A DNA stretch of 64,000 bases from Toxotes chatareus (GCA_016801885.1 CM028903.1:12572535-12636534), one strand, 5' to 3'. Counted from the stretch's first letter, positions 36,327 through 50,700 are shown. Numbers and translations are program-made. The notes: generated from the letters alone by a model not told the origin.

Positions 36327-37556
36327 GCGTATACAGTACAGCATGGTTCTCACATGGTGTGGAGGCAGATTAGTGTGCATTCAGATTTTGTTCAGCGTTT
36401 CCTACATTTTATATCAGGCTGTTTTTCATTCAGCACTCTGTTTTACTCACTCTACTATAATAATAATATACAGAAGATTAAAAAAAACACCAGTTGTTGA
36501 TTAATAATTAAAATATCTAAGTCATTCAATGTTACATTCTTCTTGAAACAACACATTTGGGGCTTATAAGAAAAAGGCTTCAATGGACAAATGAGAGAAC
36601 ATGGTTTTTAGGTTGCATTTGCTTCTGATTAAAACAAGGCAAAAAAAAAAAAAACAGTTAAGGACAGAATATACAACAAGTTCTGACATTTGCACAAAAT
36701 GGTTAACTGGTTTACTTGCTAAGCACTATTCCAGGCTGCCATTACACATGTAATGAAACGTGCAATCAACACATGGCTGTGAATATGAGACGGACTATTC
36801 AGAGTGAAACCACTGAGTCACAATTTGAAAAAATGCCTGTTAAAAGTTTCACTCCAAATATGACTGCAAGCTTTCACTGTGACATCTTATGCTCCACGCA
36901 AGAAGAACTAACAGACGTCTTGTGTATTTTAATTGTCTGAAATGAGCCTTCCAGTCATTATCCACACTGTTCTACGGTCATCTAATTACATGGTCCTTCA
37001 GAGGACTGTTTAAGCATCGGCAAACCAAAATTCTTGACAGTGCAGGCTTTTCAGTGTTAAATATATGCAAATGTATGTATTTTCTTTTATAAACTTTGTT
37101 GGTTTGTGCAGGGTGCAAATCTGGGTTACTGTCAACTACAACTGTCAAAAATGTCTGCTTATTTGTGCTCTGGATTCATAAAGGCAGCAATGGTGGACAC
37201 AGAGCCAACAAGTTAGTAACTTACACTTCAAGTTACTTTGATATATTTAAAATGAGCCGAAGTTTTAAGTCTTAACAACCTTTTAGATGTAGATATAATC
37301 ATTAAAATCACTGCTACAACCTAAATTTCTAATTTTAGATTTCTGCGGGGTAGCGCTATAGTCTATAAGATTAAATGTGGGTTAACAACATTTAAAGTCA
37401 AAGTTGAACACCATGTTTGTAGACCCTCCAGACTAATTGTCATAAAGTGTGGTGTGATTCAGACATTGTCAGACATCTGTCTGACTTTTGGCACCATAAA
37501 AACATGGATGGAATAAAACAATAAACCTGTAAACTTCACCCACTCATGAGACTTGG

Positions 37557-37558
<2 letters not shown>

Positions 37559-37622
<64 letters not shown>
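37559..37622 (+). repeat. (CA)n microsatellite, the longest in the window
   Basis: About 31 uninterrupted CA units. A minus-strand frame through it encodes alternating Cys-Val and is an artefact. Confidence 0.97.
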
Positions 37623-37624
<2 letters not shown>

Positions 37625-40600
37625 TACACACACTGGGCCAGTGCACATTCTCTCATGTCAGCCAAAATGTACTGCACACTGCACCCAGTCTAACAAAAAC
37701 ACACATTCATACACTCACATGACTACACATACATTATATACACTAAACTTCTGAAATAAACATGCACACATGCTGAAACACTACAATGAAACATGTACGC
37801 TATTAATTGGTTAAGTGAAAGAAATAAGACATTCATGGACTCACATGAAGTTACACATGCTCACGAATGCACACAGACCAACATTAATGGTAAATCAGCA
37901 GATATAGTGTAATAAAACCCACAACCACGTACCCAGAGCTAAAAAAGAAAGAGTGACTGTGTCAACAGGGTCTTTGGCCCAAAGAGAAAACATGTTAGAA
38001 TCCTAATTTGTCTTTCTATATTTAGTACCCGGGCCAAACACCACCATCTAATCATTATATATTATATTATAGAATGGGTGAATAACAGTGTCAAAATGAA
38101 AGACCTGACCTTTACAGAAAAAAAAAAAACTGAAAGAAAAGGTGGAAGATAAAAATGAATGTCACTTTTACACCATGAAAACTATAAAAACACACATTAT
38201 ATGCACTCTTCTACAGTATTCACCGATATAATGTTGGTGGGAGTACACCAGTTTAGTGTGACTCTTACCATTTGGAAGCTTCCCCCTTTTTTGTATTAAC
38301 TGTAATCACTTCATCTTTTTGTGGAGTCACTGTTACATTTATTGTAAGAATTGTTGTGTACTTTTCCAAAAATTGCTTTGTCATTATCTAAAAATCTCAC
38401 TTCTTAGCATTTGGGTTTCTCATTTCTTGTTGTCAGGTCACGACTTATGTCACTTCTCTCCCACAGTCTAGAGTCAGGGGCCTTTGGTTATCAGTTACTG
38501 GGATGGTGCCAGCAGCGCTACGTGCTTGATTGTCCCACCACACCCCACCCCCAACACACACACTCACGGAAAAGTGCAGAAACAGTGGTTTCCGGTCCTA
38601 TACATGATTCAGTGTTTGGCTAGACTCATTTTTTTTCCTTTTTTTCTTTTTTCAGAAACCATGAACTTCAGTGTGTGATCCTGTAGACAGAAATAGGAGA
38701 AGAAATACCTAATTTGATCTTTGGATGAGACTTTTCTCGGACTCCAAGATCCAGTTTTACGAGAGAAATGTATAAACACAAAGATATAAAAACAAACAAA
38801 AAAAAAAACATACAAAACACTACAACACTAAAGAGAGTAGCAATACTGAGCAATGATCTTCTTTTCTATCAGCATATTTAGTATGACCCAATCATCAACT
38901 CTGTGAAACTACTGAAAAATTCACACCTGATACATGATAACCTTTATTATTGCTATTAAATTTTCCTGTTTCTCCACCAGTAAATTCCTTCCAGAGTCAA
39001 TAGTTACTCGAGTTACTTGGGTTCTAACTGGGCTGGATAAAAATCCTGTTTCCAAGATTTCCAAGATCAGTTTCTCTCTGTGAGCGAGCAGGCACACACC
39101 CCGTTTTATCACTGCTATATCAAAATAAACTGTACACATGAACATACTTAGAAAGAAAGAAAAAAACATACTGTGACAAATTCAAATTCAGTGACTGATA
39201 GTAAAGTTACTGTCCCTTTCTCTCAGCTCCATGAGTGTAATACAGTGTGTGTGTGTGTGTGTGTTTTCCTCACAGTTTCCAGCTGCATATAAAACACAAA
39301 CACACACAGTGTGACCGTGACCAGCAGCTAAAAATGAATATAGCCAAGAGGAAGTTAACGTTTATCAAATCTTCCAATTCAACAGTTCTGCAGTTAGATT
39401 AGAAAACCGAGTGTTGCACAAACAGTACACAAATATGCATTCACATTCACATACTTTGAACTGACTTAAACATAAATGGCATGCAGAAGCTCCTACTTGA
39501 AAAAAATTTCCATGAACAGTTGTTGTTTCCAAAACACAGGTCTGACAGGTCAGTGTCTGCTTGGTGTCTCACACAGCTGAGAGGGGACGTGGCTGAACTT
39601 CTGTAGCAGTGAAGGAAATTTAATGCACAGCAGTTTTTTATTATTGGCTTCAACTTGCTGCAACTGTTGGCACACTGTCCGTGTTGTCGTAAACATTCAG
39701 GAAATCATGACTGGAAAAAAAAAATTGAAACTGTGTATTACAGCATGCCGGTGGCATGGCTCGGCACTTTGGGAATAAAACGTCATCAGGGTTCATTCAG
39801 TACTGAACAGCATTAGAGCTTTCACCATTATATTACAACACATTTGTCACTATAACTTCATAAATATTTCCTCACATTGCCATTACTGGTGAATGGGTCA
39901 AGAATACAGTGTTAGCTTCGGTGTTTGGTGATGGTATTTAGTCATATTACACTGCCATTATATAAGAAATAAAGTTTAAAAAATTAACAAAAATTAGTCC
40001 AACTTAAATGATAAAACTTGTTGTATGTCCATGCCCCCTATAATGACACATGGAACAGTTTTCTGATCTGATGCCCCTATTGACAGGACACTTCTGGAAA
40101 ATAAATTAGTTTTATGGTGTGACAAAGCTATGGTTAATGTTTGGTTAGGTTTAGACACAAAAATGACCTGGTTAGGTTAGGACCTTTGTCGTCATAGTGG
40201 CAATGATAAACTTGAATCACTAACATCACTGACTGAATCAGTAGCTTTTAGCACTGCAGCTCACCTCACCGGTGACTGAAGGAGTCTGTTTCAGCTCAGC
40301 TGTGATTCACAGTGCGTTACCTTCTCATTAAAAGCATATTATAAGGCCACAAAAGCCACAGACACAATCACAATTTGATTACTCAATCATAATTAATAAG
40401 CTGCTGAGCTATTAACCTTATGCACTCTGCCTGTATGGGCTGGTTTTGAATTAATCATGACTGAACGTGCTAGTGAACTGAAGACAGTCTGGACCAGCGC
40501 TGAACTTTGTGGCTCTATTAATTTATTTTCACGTACTGTTGTTGTACTAAAATACATTTGAACATGTCAGCGTTCAAATGTATTTTACAATGTGTTTATG

Positions 40601-42885
40601 TAAACTGACGTGCAGGCCGAAGTGCACCGAACTGAGATGCAGTTGCTTAACTTCTGTTAATTAAAAAGTAATTGAAAAGGGTGAACAAAGTTCAAAGTCA
40701 GTGACCTTGAGCCTTAAAACTGTACTCAACAAAACAATAAAAATCAGCACTGTGATTTGTATTTTCCACCTTTGGAAATATATGACTGAATAATGACTAT
40801 CACAACATCATAACGTCACTAGCTAACAGTACAAATCAGACTGATGGCTGGACTGGTGCATAAGTATAGGATGTTGATTTAGACCATTCACTGTTTCCAT
40901 CATGGAAAAACAGATTTGCTGCCAAACTGATACAAGATCACACACGATCATTATGACTTCACATTACCGTATGTTGTATTACTCTAATCTACTCTGGACT
41001 ACTCCATGTGATAAAAGCTGTCTGGTCAGCTTTTCCATCTCAGTCCAGTCATGTGAGGCTGAGTCAGGTGATGTCATCAGTGACTCATGATACATGTATG
41101 TACACAAACATCAAACCTAGCACCTTATTTCCTCTTGCGACACAGCCAGGTGTTTTGATTGTGAGCCAAATCAGTGTGATTTTTCCTGCCCCTGGCTTCA
41201 TAGATACACACCCCCAACAGGGTGTGTAGTAACAAAAGCCAAGCCTGCCCTGTCAGAACAGAGTCAGCTATATGGTACTGAATGTAGGGGGCATGCATGA
41301 CGTGCAAACCAACCCTTGGGTGGACGTAAAGAGTTCAAAAGATCTTATCTTTTCGTCTTCTCTTTCAAATGTAGGTTAGTGCTAGTTGGCCTTTCCACTA
41401 AGAAACTGAAGAAAGGGTAGATTTCTCAGTAGATGTATTTCTGATCAATAATCTGATCAATTAACCTTCAGTTCACGTCGATGGGAGGATGGGTAGAGTA
41501 TAAACACCTATACCCATTGTAGAGATTGAAACCACAGCACAAGAGGGACAGTAAATGTAGCAATATGACACTGAGCGGTAATGACAAACTATAATTGTAA
41601 TTTCACCAGACACATATACAGTAACTGGTATACTACGTGAGAAGCTATACAGTTTCATGTGATGCAGACTCAAATCAAGAGATTGTGGTTGTGAGTCACC
41701 GTAGTTAGTTCTTTGATGGTACCTATCCTCATCATGTGAGCCTATGTCATGCGGTTTGACACTGGAGAATATGAGCACTGGCGCTCTGTAGCATCATAAC
41801 AAGGGGGGGGAAATGAACAGTGAAGTGGTGGGAAACAAAGCGTATTATCTGGGCTGGAAACTTCTCTGTAATTTCCTTGTTTCTTGTACTGACTTCAAAC
41901 TGAAATAAAGTGGCTAACAATATATGTCTATTCTAAGATGACGCACTGTTGCTCTGAGACAAAAAAAAAAAAAAGAAAAAGAAAAAAGAAAAAGAGCTGA
42001 GCAGGAAATCTCAGCTCATGATGTCATAATCACTTTATATGGTCTTAGGGGTCGTGAAAACAGCCCTTTCAATCTTGCATGTCATGCTCAAGTCATTTGG
42101 CTGGTGGCACACATTTCCTGTTTACAGATAAAGAGATACCAGAAATATACTATTTTGAAAAAGTTAAGCAAAATTGCTTTTTCAAATTTACTGTGTCAAT
42201 ATGTTGTCTGCACTGGTATTTTCGAAGTTCGCCATCTGAATATTGTACGTATTCATTAGAAAATACTAAAAAACAAAAAAGCATGAGAACAGGTTAATGT
42301 TGAAAAAATAAAATGTTGAAAAAATAAAATGGGGTTTATTATAATAAACATCACTACACTATACTGATCTTAGTATGAAACATGGACCAGGTGAGAATGC
42401 TGCCTCTGAGCTCCCAAGATTTTTATGGTAAACATATGACAACAGTTCCTACATGTGGGTCTTTCAGCACACATCAGCAAATGAAAATATACAATATAAA
42501 ATGCAAAACAGTGACTTTCAAATGCTAACGGTTCAACTGACTGACTCCCAAGCAAATCCGGAATTCTTTGACAGTCAGAGCTGGTTCTGAATGTTTTCAA
42601 TACACTGACGAAATGAGGCATGAATGAGGGAAGGTATCCATACCTGAGTGAAACACCCTTGACATACAAACACAAAGCAGGGGACACTTAATAGTTGCAG
42701 TACCTTTTCTAGTACTTTATATCCTAAACTCTGATTAATTTCATGGAAGTAAAGGAACATGTTCGTTGGTATGTGCAGAAATAAGGGACATATTTTTTTG
42801 TCAGTTTGGTGTGTGTAGCTGCAATCCATACCACAGCACCCATGAGCCCAATTGGCTTTTTCCAAATTGTTTAGAGAATATTATA

Positions 42886-43101
42886 CACTGTTGCCCATAA
42901 AGTTGGAAGTAATAAAGTAAAGTTGTTTTCAGACACATTCCTCTTTTTTATTTATACACATCAGTAATCATATTGGAAGAGATTGATGAATAAAGTTTTG
43001 AGAAGATATACACTTTATCTATCAAGAATAAATCAAATTGTCACAATCATTTCATGAGAAGAGCTAAAATATATTTTATTCCAACTTTATGGGCATCAGT
43101 G
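42886..43101. mobile_element. Tc1/mariner-type MITE, complete, with TA target duplication
   Basis: The left end reads CACTGTTGCCCATAAAGTTGG and the right end is its inverted copy (CACTGATGCCCATAAAGTTGG read on the minus strand), differing at one base. Both sides are flanked by TA (42884-42885 and 43102-43103), the target duplication expected of Tc1/mariner transposition. The 216-bp interior is AT-rich with no coding capacity, so the element is nonautonomous. Confidence 0.9.
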
Positions 43102-44049
43102 TACATATATACGGAATGGCTTGGAAGTTGTTTTTTTTATCTCACTGTTTGACAATACAGTATGTTCACAGTCTTGCACATTTTACTATTTTCAATTAGC
43201 CACTGGAGTGGACTATGCGTTTAGTCACATTCTACAAATCATCTGCTTAATATGAATAAAAGCTGGATACTCAGTAATCTCTGCCCATGTGAATCACGCC
43301 CTTCTAGGATTTGTATGCCTATGACATCATGAGAAAGCCTTAATTCCCATCACTGCAATTTTGGGAGCGCCCTTGTGGTCACAATACTTGTTTTTTCACA
43401 TCACAGATGAGTGTAACAATATAGTCAGAGTGGTCTGTGTCCTGCCCAGTCCACATTCTGTGAAAACGTTTCCATTTGACAATAGAATGTTTCCATTTGA
43501 CTCCCATGTATTTTTGGACATTGCCAAATAGATTGGCCTTCATCCATGACGATGATCGTGATATTTCACATGAATGGAAAAAAAATGTCAGCTGAAATAA
43601 AGAAAATAATGATGTAAACTGGCATTCTTGGTAACACAGTTGGCAGCCTGACTGACCAAAACAAAACAGATGAATGTCATCGGGTTTGGTTCTCTGTAAG
43701 AGCAGAATTGCTGACTAAGGAGAGCAGAGTGGAAACAATGAAACAAACTCTCAAGGACAAGAACTGGTGGTGAAAAAGAAATCTTGGGAGAAGAGCTGGG
43801 AATGACTTGTAGTGAGAGCGTCCAAGTCAGTTTTTAAATTTTAATAAGCACATTTAGTCTGAGTCTTTCCTACAACAGTCCCTGTCACTTACTGCTGGAG
43901 TCTGCTGCCGATGCCAGAGAGTGCCAGTCCTTCCATTTTGTGTTAATTTATTCTTTTACTAAACTATATTTCAGAGGGGAAATATGAACTTTTTACTCAG
44001 CTAGAATAAAAACCTTTTTGGCTTGCGTGCCTTTATATTAAGAACAGGG

Positions 44050-44281
44050 TTGACCCTTGTTATGCTTCAAGTGTCATTAAGTTGTTTGCAACTCCACCAG
44101 AAACATTTCACCTCTAAATTTCTCAGATGTTTTCATTTTGTCAGTTTGAGGCCCAAACTGTGGACTCGTTTAGCAGAACCTTGTTTTTACTTCTTTCCTC
44201 TCCCATAAATCATCTCACAACCCTCTCAAATTTATCTTGTGACCTTTTGGAGGGGCCCGACCCCTAGGTTGGGAACCACTG
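44050..44281 (-). mobile_element. hAT-like (Charlie/MER5-type) nonautonomous element, one end clear
   Basis: On the minus strand the segment starts at 44281 with CAGTGGTTCCCAACCTAGGG, the characteristic hAT terminal motif shared by Charlie-type elements, and proceeds through a GTTTGGGCCTCAAACTG-like block near 44145. The other terminus is not obvious, so the left boundary is a guess. An apparent + strand reading frame of 113 codons (44239-44580) starts inside it and is not regarded as a gene. Confidence 0.6.
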
Positions 44282-47204
44282 GACTGAACCACAAAGCTGT
44301 TATACATGTAACTAGCTCCATCTCGAGCAGCTACAAAAGTAAAATGCTGCTCACACATTTATGCATCAACAGTCTAATAATGACAGATATGATAATGCTG
44401 CATTCACGAGGGACGTTTTGCTGCAGAACCAGTACTTTTACTTTAATTGCCCATATGTTTGGCTTCAAACTTTGCAGGTGTATTACTGAGCACCGGAGGA
44501 AGTGCAGTGTCAAGAGTGAAGTTGTTTGGATGGTGCTCTTAAGAAATCCGCTAGCTAGACTAATGCAAGCCAAGCAATGAGCCCCCACATGTTGTACCGG
44601 CACTGGACTAGCTGTAGGAATGTTAAGACAAATCTCAGCTTGATCGTAAGTTGACAAATGGCTTTTTCTCAGCTAATACTTGGTGCGTGTGAATGTTTTT
44701 TGGGTTTTTTTTTTTTTTTTGGCTCCTCAAAAAACAGATAAATTCGAGATTGACCTTACATTGACAGGTCTGAGAAATGCTTGAACATTCCTTTAAGCTT
44801 GTCAAGCACCAGCATGAGCGGTCCCAGCTGCTGTCCTCATGCTGTGCACTCGACTGTGCTCAAACCCACAGCACACATTCCTCACTGACTCACCAACCTT
44901 GTCTTTGTGTGTGTGTGTGTGTTCATCTCTTCAAGTCTATTCCTCTTCTCTCACATAGCTTAGGTCTGTGTGTGTTGTCTGTCATATAAACAAGTCAGTG
45001 ACTCAGTTCGTTATATAACATGCCCAACCACGACTTTAACTACCAGTCAAAACACTGCACCCAGTCCACCCTGCTGCAGTCTGTTAAGAGGAAGTGCCAC
45101 TTTATCGACAGCTAAAGTTCATACTGAATCAAGGATCGTCAATTTTTCCCGGTTGTGTTTTTTACCATCGAACACAGCACATAATAACCGTTTGCTTCAT
45201 TGTTTTAACCCACAAACCAACATGGAGATAAGAGGACTGTTTTCTCACTGTACCCACATACACAAACACACACTTGTGCCTGCATCATTTCCTGCCACAA
45301 ACTGAAAACAGGTTTCACCTGCTGATGTCACGGGACCTCGCCTTTGTCAAACTTGAGCAATGCCAGGTCACACCCTAGAACTCGTCTCTAGGCTTCACAC
45401 ACACATACAAAAACAGATCCATGCACTTGTGGTGTCAGTGTAATGTGGCAAGTTTGTTTTTTTTTTTATTACAGCCGGTGCTTTGATCCATGCTGTTTTA
45501 TCCACCACCTATAATTTCTTCTATACACAATTACACGTTTTTTTAATTGTGTTTACATTCTCTGTGCCCTCCTCCCCCTGCCCCCCCCCCCCAACACTCC
45601 TGGATTACTATCTTGGCACATCTGTCATCGACAGTACTGTAGCTTTACTCCTGTCGCTGGTTTTCTTTTGTGTTCCCAAATGCTTTACTGAGGAATGTGT
45701 ATGTGTACGCACATGAATGTTTTTGAGTAAATGACAGCAGGAGTTGAAGTCACAGAATTTTGACCCAGTTAGCAACACAAAGAAGCTGTTGGCACTTTTA
45801 AATGTCTTGATGACAGACTGAAGACCGCCCATATGAGAGTAATGGATACCTGGATTTAGTCCTGGGATTAATATGAAAAATTTTGTTTTCTAGATTGAGC
45901 TGTAGACCACATTTTGAGCCCTTTTCTCAACAACTTCTGTTTGCTTGTATTGTTATCACAGCTCTGTAGCAAAGCCACAAGACCAGATAGAGAACTGAGC
46001 ACCTGTTGGAAACAACGAAGCGCTTAAGAAGGAAAAATCTGATACTTCATCGCATGTGCATACTGTAAATTTGTACTGGAAACTAACGGGAAGTGCGAAA
46101 TTTGGAACTTTCCACCAGGTTAAATAGCAGCATAGATGACAGAGCATCTTGTGGCATTTGTGAAGTTGAAATGATGAGGTTAAACTGCTCTGTCACTGTC
46201 ACCCGACAGGTGTGACTTGACAAACTTGACAAACATCAGTGAATTAAAGGACAAGGACGGTCTGCTAATTGTTAATTTAGAAAGTTTGATAAGTCTATAA
46301 CTTGATAAGTTCACCATCATGGACAGCATATTTGGCTATTAAGAGCAATAACGCGTTTTAATGGGGTTTTTTTTTTAAGTGTTGTAATTATGATTGTACT
46401 GTTGTAGTACTGTTGTACTGTACAGCTAGTCTACCACAGTTGCCAGTGATAGTGAGCCACATTTAATCCCTGCAAAGCTGCATAAACGCTACATCATTTC
46501 ATATCTGTGGGATTATAGTTACTTATCATTTGCAGTACCAGTGAGGCTTTTACCACTGCTGATACGTCAGCCTGTGTGCCAAAGATTTTCTACAAGTAGA
46601 CCATGTATGGTGTAATTTCAATATGAGTTTTCAGAGATGTAAAGACTTTTTTCAGGATTCCCTAAATGTTGGTGCACATTAACATCCCTAAATCTGTGTT
46701 TTCCTCCTTTTTGATTTTTAAAAGAAGATCTGGAATGTGACATATGAATGATAAATAGATGATCTTGTGTTTTTACCATCTATGTGAAAAACATACACAC
46801 ACACAAGCACACATGCACACACACACACACAAGCACACATGCACACACACACACACACTACCATACCATTACATCTTTTCACCTCCATACTGTTCACACA
46901 CTTTACAAGGGAGTCTTTCAAACGTGAGGCGGAACTAGTACTATAGACAGTGTGTGTGTGTTAGAGATATTGTGAGAGAGTTACAACTATGGTCCTATGT
47001 GTGTGTGTGTGTGTGTCAGTAGTGGTGTAGTGGGAAATACAAAGTGTATGTGAGAGAGAGCTGAGGGAATGAACAGAGGACAGAGGAGTTTCTGTGTCTT
47101 TTCAATCACTATGTTAGTGACTTATTTATTTAGACCTCATATTCGTGTTTGATTCTGTCATAAGTAAAAATTAAAATATACATCTGCTGGATCTCTTTCA
47201 TACA
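44282..47204. other. Intergenic, nothing recognised
   Basis: Short simple repeats only: T run near 44707, GT run near 44908, C run near 45582-45591, and CA tract at 46794. Confidence 0.6.
46794..46858 (+). repeat. Interrupted CA repeat with internal duplication
   Basis: CACACAAGCACACATGCACACACAC-type modules occur twice in succession, ending in pure CA. Confidence 0.9.
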
Positions 47205-47300
47205 CAGGTGGTGGACAAATTAAAGGAAAAGACACCAGAGTGATGTTCCACCATGAATACCCAAAACATCTTCAGTGCTCCTTGTCTTAAATTCTTCCAA
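47205..47300. mobile_element. Possible transposon end next to the minisatellite
   Basis: CAGGTGGTGGACAAATTAAA begins a block that resembles ends of fish Tc1/mariner-type repeats that I recall. The partner inverted end (ending TTTGTCCACC) was not found. Weak evidence from memory only. Confidence 0.3.
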
Positions 47301-47439
47301 CTGCGTTCTTCCAAAGGACATTCCCTCATTTGGTGTTTTCTTGGTGGGGGTGGAGAACGCTGTCTAACACATCATCGCAAAATCCCATAGGTGTTTCACC
47401 ACCTAGGTTTAACCAAATAAAATCCCCTGTACGCCGAAT

Positions 47440-47790
47440 AGAAAGTTCTTGAAAGACTACAAGGACCTTGTAAAGGATCTCTACAACTTTCAAAAGACAC
47501 CTACGACCTCCTCACTGACCACCAGAACCTCCTAAAGGCCCCTAGAGACTCCCAGAATTTCCTCACCTCTTAAAGGAGATACACAATCTCCTAAAGGACC
47601 ACTAGAACATTCTTAAAGACTTCTAAAACCATGTGGAGAACCACCTGAACGACCACTTAAACATTTAAAAAAAAGTAAAGGATCTCTAGAGCCTTCCCAT
47701 TAACCACTAAAACATCCTCGACATTCCTGAAAACCTCCTCAATGACCATTAGAACTTCGTAAAGGACCCCTAGAATCTTCTTTAGATTCT
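47440..47790. repeat. Degenerate minisatellite, unit about 21 bp
   Basis: About 15 diverged units of the form CTCCTAAAGGACCACTAGAAC can be read in succession, e.g. CCTAAAGGCCCCTAGAGACT, CTCCTAAAGGACCACTAGAA and CGTAAAGGACCCCTAGAATC. Spacing varies by one or two bases between units. Noncoding and old, judged by the divergence among units. Confidence 0.8.
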
Positions 47791-50700
47791 GTTTCTAATG
47801 TATTGATGGGGTTAATGAAATTAAAGTAAAATCCAACATCAAGCGTGTTAGCAAGCCTCAAGCCAGATTTCTCTTTTAATTTGTCACCTGTCTGTACTTG
47901 TAGGTGTGTCATGTCTGTTTTGAAAACTCAAAAGTGAACCTGTTCCTGAACCTCATCTTCCTCAAGAGTTTAAGATATGCAAACTAGGGAAAATTCCAAC
48001 AAGAGTCTAAAAAAAAAAATCTAACATTGTGAAGAGAAGTAACCAATGTATGTGTGTGCAAAAACTGCAAATGAAACAATAGCAGAAGTTCAACCAGGAG
48101 GGCACTGTTCAGAGCCAGAGCCTTTTCTCAGCTTACAGCACTTTCCCCCCTCTCTCTCTATGGTAACTCCCAACTCACTTAGCAAATGCTTTGCTTCTGT
48201 TTTTTCCAGTTGCCAGTACCCTAGATTGTCTCAGCATCCAGGATCATAGTCTAACTCCATGTCCACCATCTCTCCATAAACTCACCTGCACTATCTTTCA
48301 ATCATAACTTTAAAATGTCATTGTCATAGCCTATGCCAGATTATCCTATATTGTAAATGTCTCACCAAATTAAGCAGTTAATCCCTATCTCCTTAGAGGT
48401 GGATTTCTGTGCTTAGACACTTTTGTCATAGATGTTTTTAAAATGAATCCAAAGCAGCAATACTGAGACACCTAACAGGATCTTAACTGCTAACTTGTGA
48501 CTTTGAAGACAAATATGCAGCAAAATTGAGCTTTGTTGACCCAATTTAAAGGAAAAAAGAGGAATGAAGTGGAAAAAAAGTAAATGGGTGTGCAACTATT
48601 AGTCTGCCATCCAGCTGTATTGCATGTGTGAGCTCAGAGGAAAAAAAAAAAAAATCAGACTCTCTGTGTCAGTTCTTGCGTAGTATTATCATTCTAGCCA
48701 AGACACATCTGTGAAACTCCCTTCTTCCCTCATTCAAATCTCTCCCTCTTTTTGTGTGTATGTGTGTGTTGTTCCAGCAGTGCAGCCAAGAACATACTTT
48801 TCCTTTTAAAGAAACACTCAGGAGAGAAACAAAGTTAGAGAGAAATCGTGGGGCAGAATACTTCAATGGTACACAGATAGAAAGGTAGGGATAATACTAG
48901 ACTGAGAGGTGTTATCAGCCGAGCCTGGCATGTCGTCCAGCAAGACTGAGGGATAAGATAGGGACACAACATCAAAAGGACAGACTGTGTAATGACGTAG
49001 ATGGTGATAATAGATTCCAAATATTTATACTTCTGTTCATGAAACAATATGACAGTTACAAAGAAACCTGATGTCTGCTCTTTGCTTCTGTTACGTTGAT
49101 TATTGTTCTTGTAGCTTAAGACTTCTGCCACATTTTTAGGGTGCTCAGCTGCAGAGATTGATTTTTTTTGTGGTACCTTTCAAATGAAATTCACTAAAGT
49201 TGTTCATATCTTACACCAGGGTTCCTGGATGGTTTCCTAAAGCCTTAGCTTTGCTCTTAAAGGCACTGTGAGCCAGAATCTTCAACCTATCACTCTTCAA
49301 CCTAACCTAAGACTCCTGTTTGCCACATGATTCTCTAAGAAGCCAGAGGAACAGGGCAAACCTGAAACAAGGGCCATGTTTGTCTTAAGCTCTGAGGAAA
49401 AAGGCTTCCTCGACGGACAGGGTAGATCATGATAAATGAAGGTGAAATCCCTGAAGCCAGTTAAGTGGAATACCAAGAAAGAGCATTAGTTAGTTATTTA
49501 AATTCAGTTCCTTGCTGGCTTATTAGCATTACACTGGAATGAAAAAATAAATAAAGATATAAATATTAAATTAAAGTAAATGATACAGATTAAAGTAAAT
49601 AATTCATACAGTAAACAAATGCAAAAAAAAAAAAAAATGATTGCAGCAGAAAGAATGATTTGCAGTGTATGGAATAAAAAAAATAGGACAGAATGTAAGA
49701 AATACTCAGAATCTGAAAAAGAAATCGTGGACTCTCTGTGTATTGCGATATGTAAAAATAACAAAAAACACACACAGCACTAAAAATATTTCTTTATGAC
49801 AGTCATATATTTTCCTGCCAGTACTGCAAGAGAGATTTTAAGAGCGTCTGCGTAAGCTTGTCTTTTGGACAGGGGAGGAAAGGCTGGAAAATCTGGGAAA
49901 AATTTCAGTTTGATTATTTTTGAATTTACTTACTGGTGGAGAAACAAAGAAAAAGTTGTGAAATGTCATCACAATAATCTTAACATTTGTTGCAGATGGT
50001 TTTCAAAATGATTCAAAAACTTTCCCTGTTGTAAGCATTTCTTATTCAAGTTCTTTTTATACATACTTGGAAGGGGGACTATTGTGAGTGCCTGGGTAAA
50101 CTCACAGATTACTGTTTTTGCAGAGCAAATGTTCTCTAGAATAGCTCAGTTTTGGAATAGCCCTCCCACAGTCAGAGCCATAAATCTACAGCTTTACAGG
50201 AAACATTAAAAAAATATTCATCTCCTTTTCCTCTGTTCTGTTTCCTTCTTCTCTCCTCTGTTCTTTTTCACAGGCAACAAGAATCTTCTATATGCTCACA
50301 GTATCAAATCAAAGCATTCATGGGACTTCATGTCATTTCATATAAATCAGTTTCTAAAACTTAAGCTCCATCTACAATGTGACGATCATGACACTGTTTC
50401 AATTTTCTTTTTGTTTTTAGGGATGTTTTTCACCTATCATCTAATTTAAGGGCAGTTTTTGAATTTAAGGGGGCAGTTTTTCCCTGAGCCCGAGCTCATT
50501 TCCTGGCAGTCACCTCTGCCTGCAGTTCAGAACATTTTGTTTCATTTTCCGACTGTGGCTTCCCGTCTATCCCTCCCCACTCATTCTTCTGCCTCTCTTC
50601 AGCCTGGCCCCATTTCCGTGTGAGAAGGAAGAGAGCTGGTGCTCTGGAAAAATGGGGAAAGGAGATGGGGGGGGGGCTGACTATTTGAGAAACGGTCTAA

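Larger units (their letters stand above)
32391..42883. other. Intergenic, nothing recognised beyond listed repeats
   Basis: A long stretch without a supportable gene. Includes CA/TG microsatellites, the 91-bp duplication, and an A/AG-rich run near 41961-41995. The frames at 33263-33637 and 35736-36047 have no recognisable domain. Confidence 0.6.

Noticed and set aside
37459..37677. Minus-strand frame encoding alternating Cys-Val
   Set aside because: Direct translation of the CA microsatellite.
43371..43382. GCGCCCTTGTGG as a CTCF site
   Set aside because: The core is two bases too short for the consensus spacing.
44239..44580. 113-codon plus-strand frame
   Set aside because: Begins inside a hAT-like terminus, has no domain, and overlaps an equally long antisense frame (44331-44657).
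47440..47790. CRISPR-like array
   Set aside because: Units are head-to-tail without unique spacers and strongly diverged; the genome is vertebrate. It is a minisatellite.
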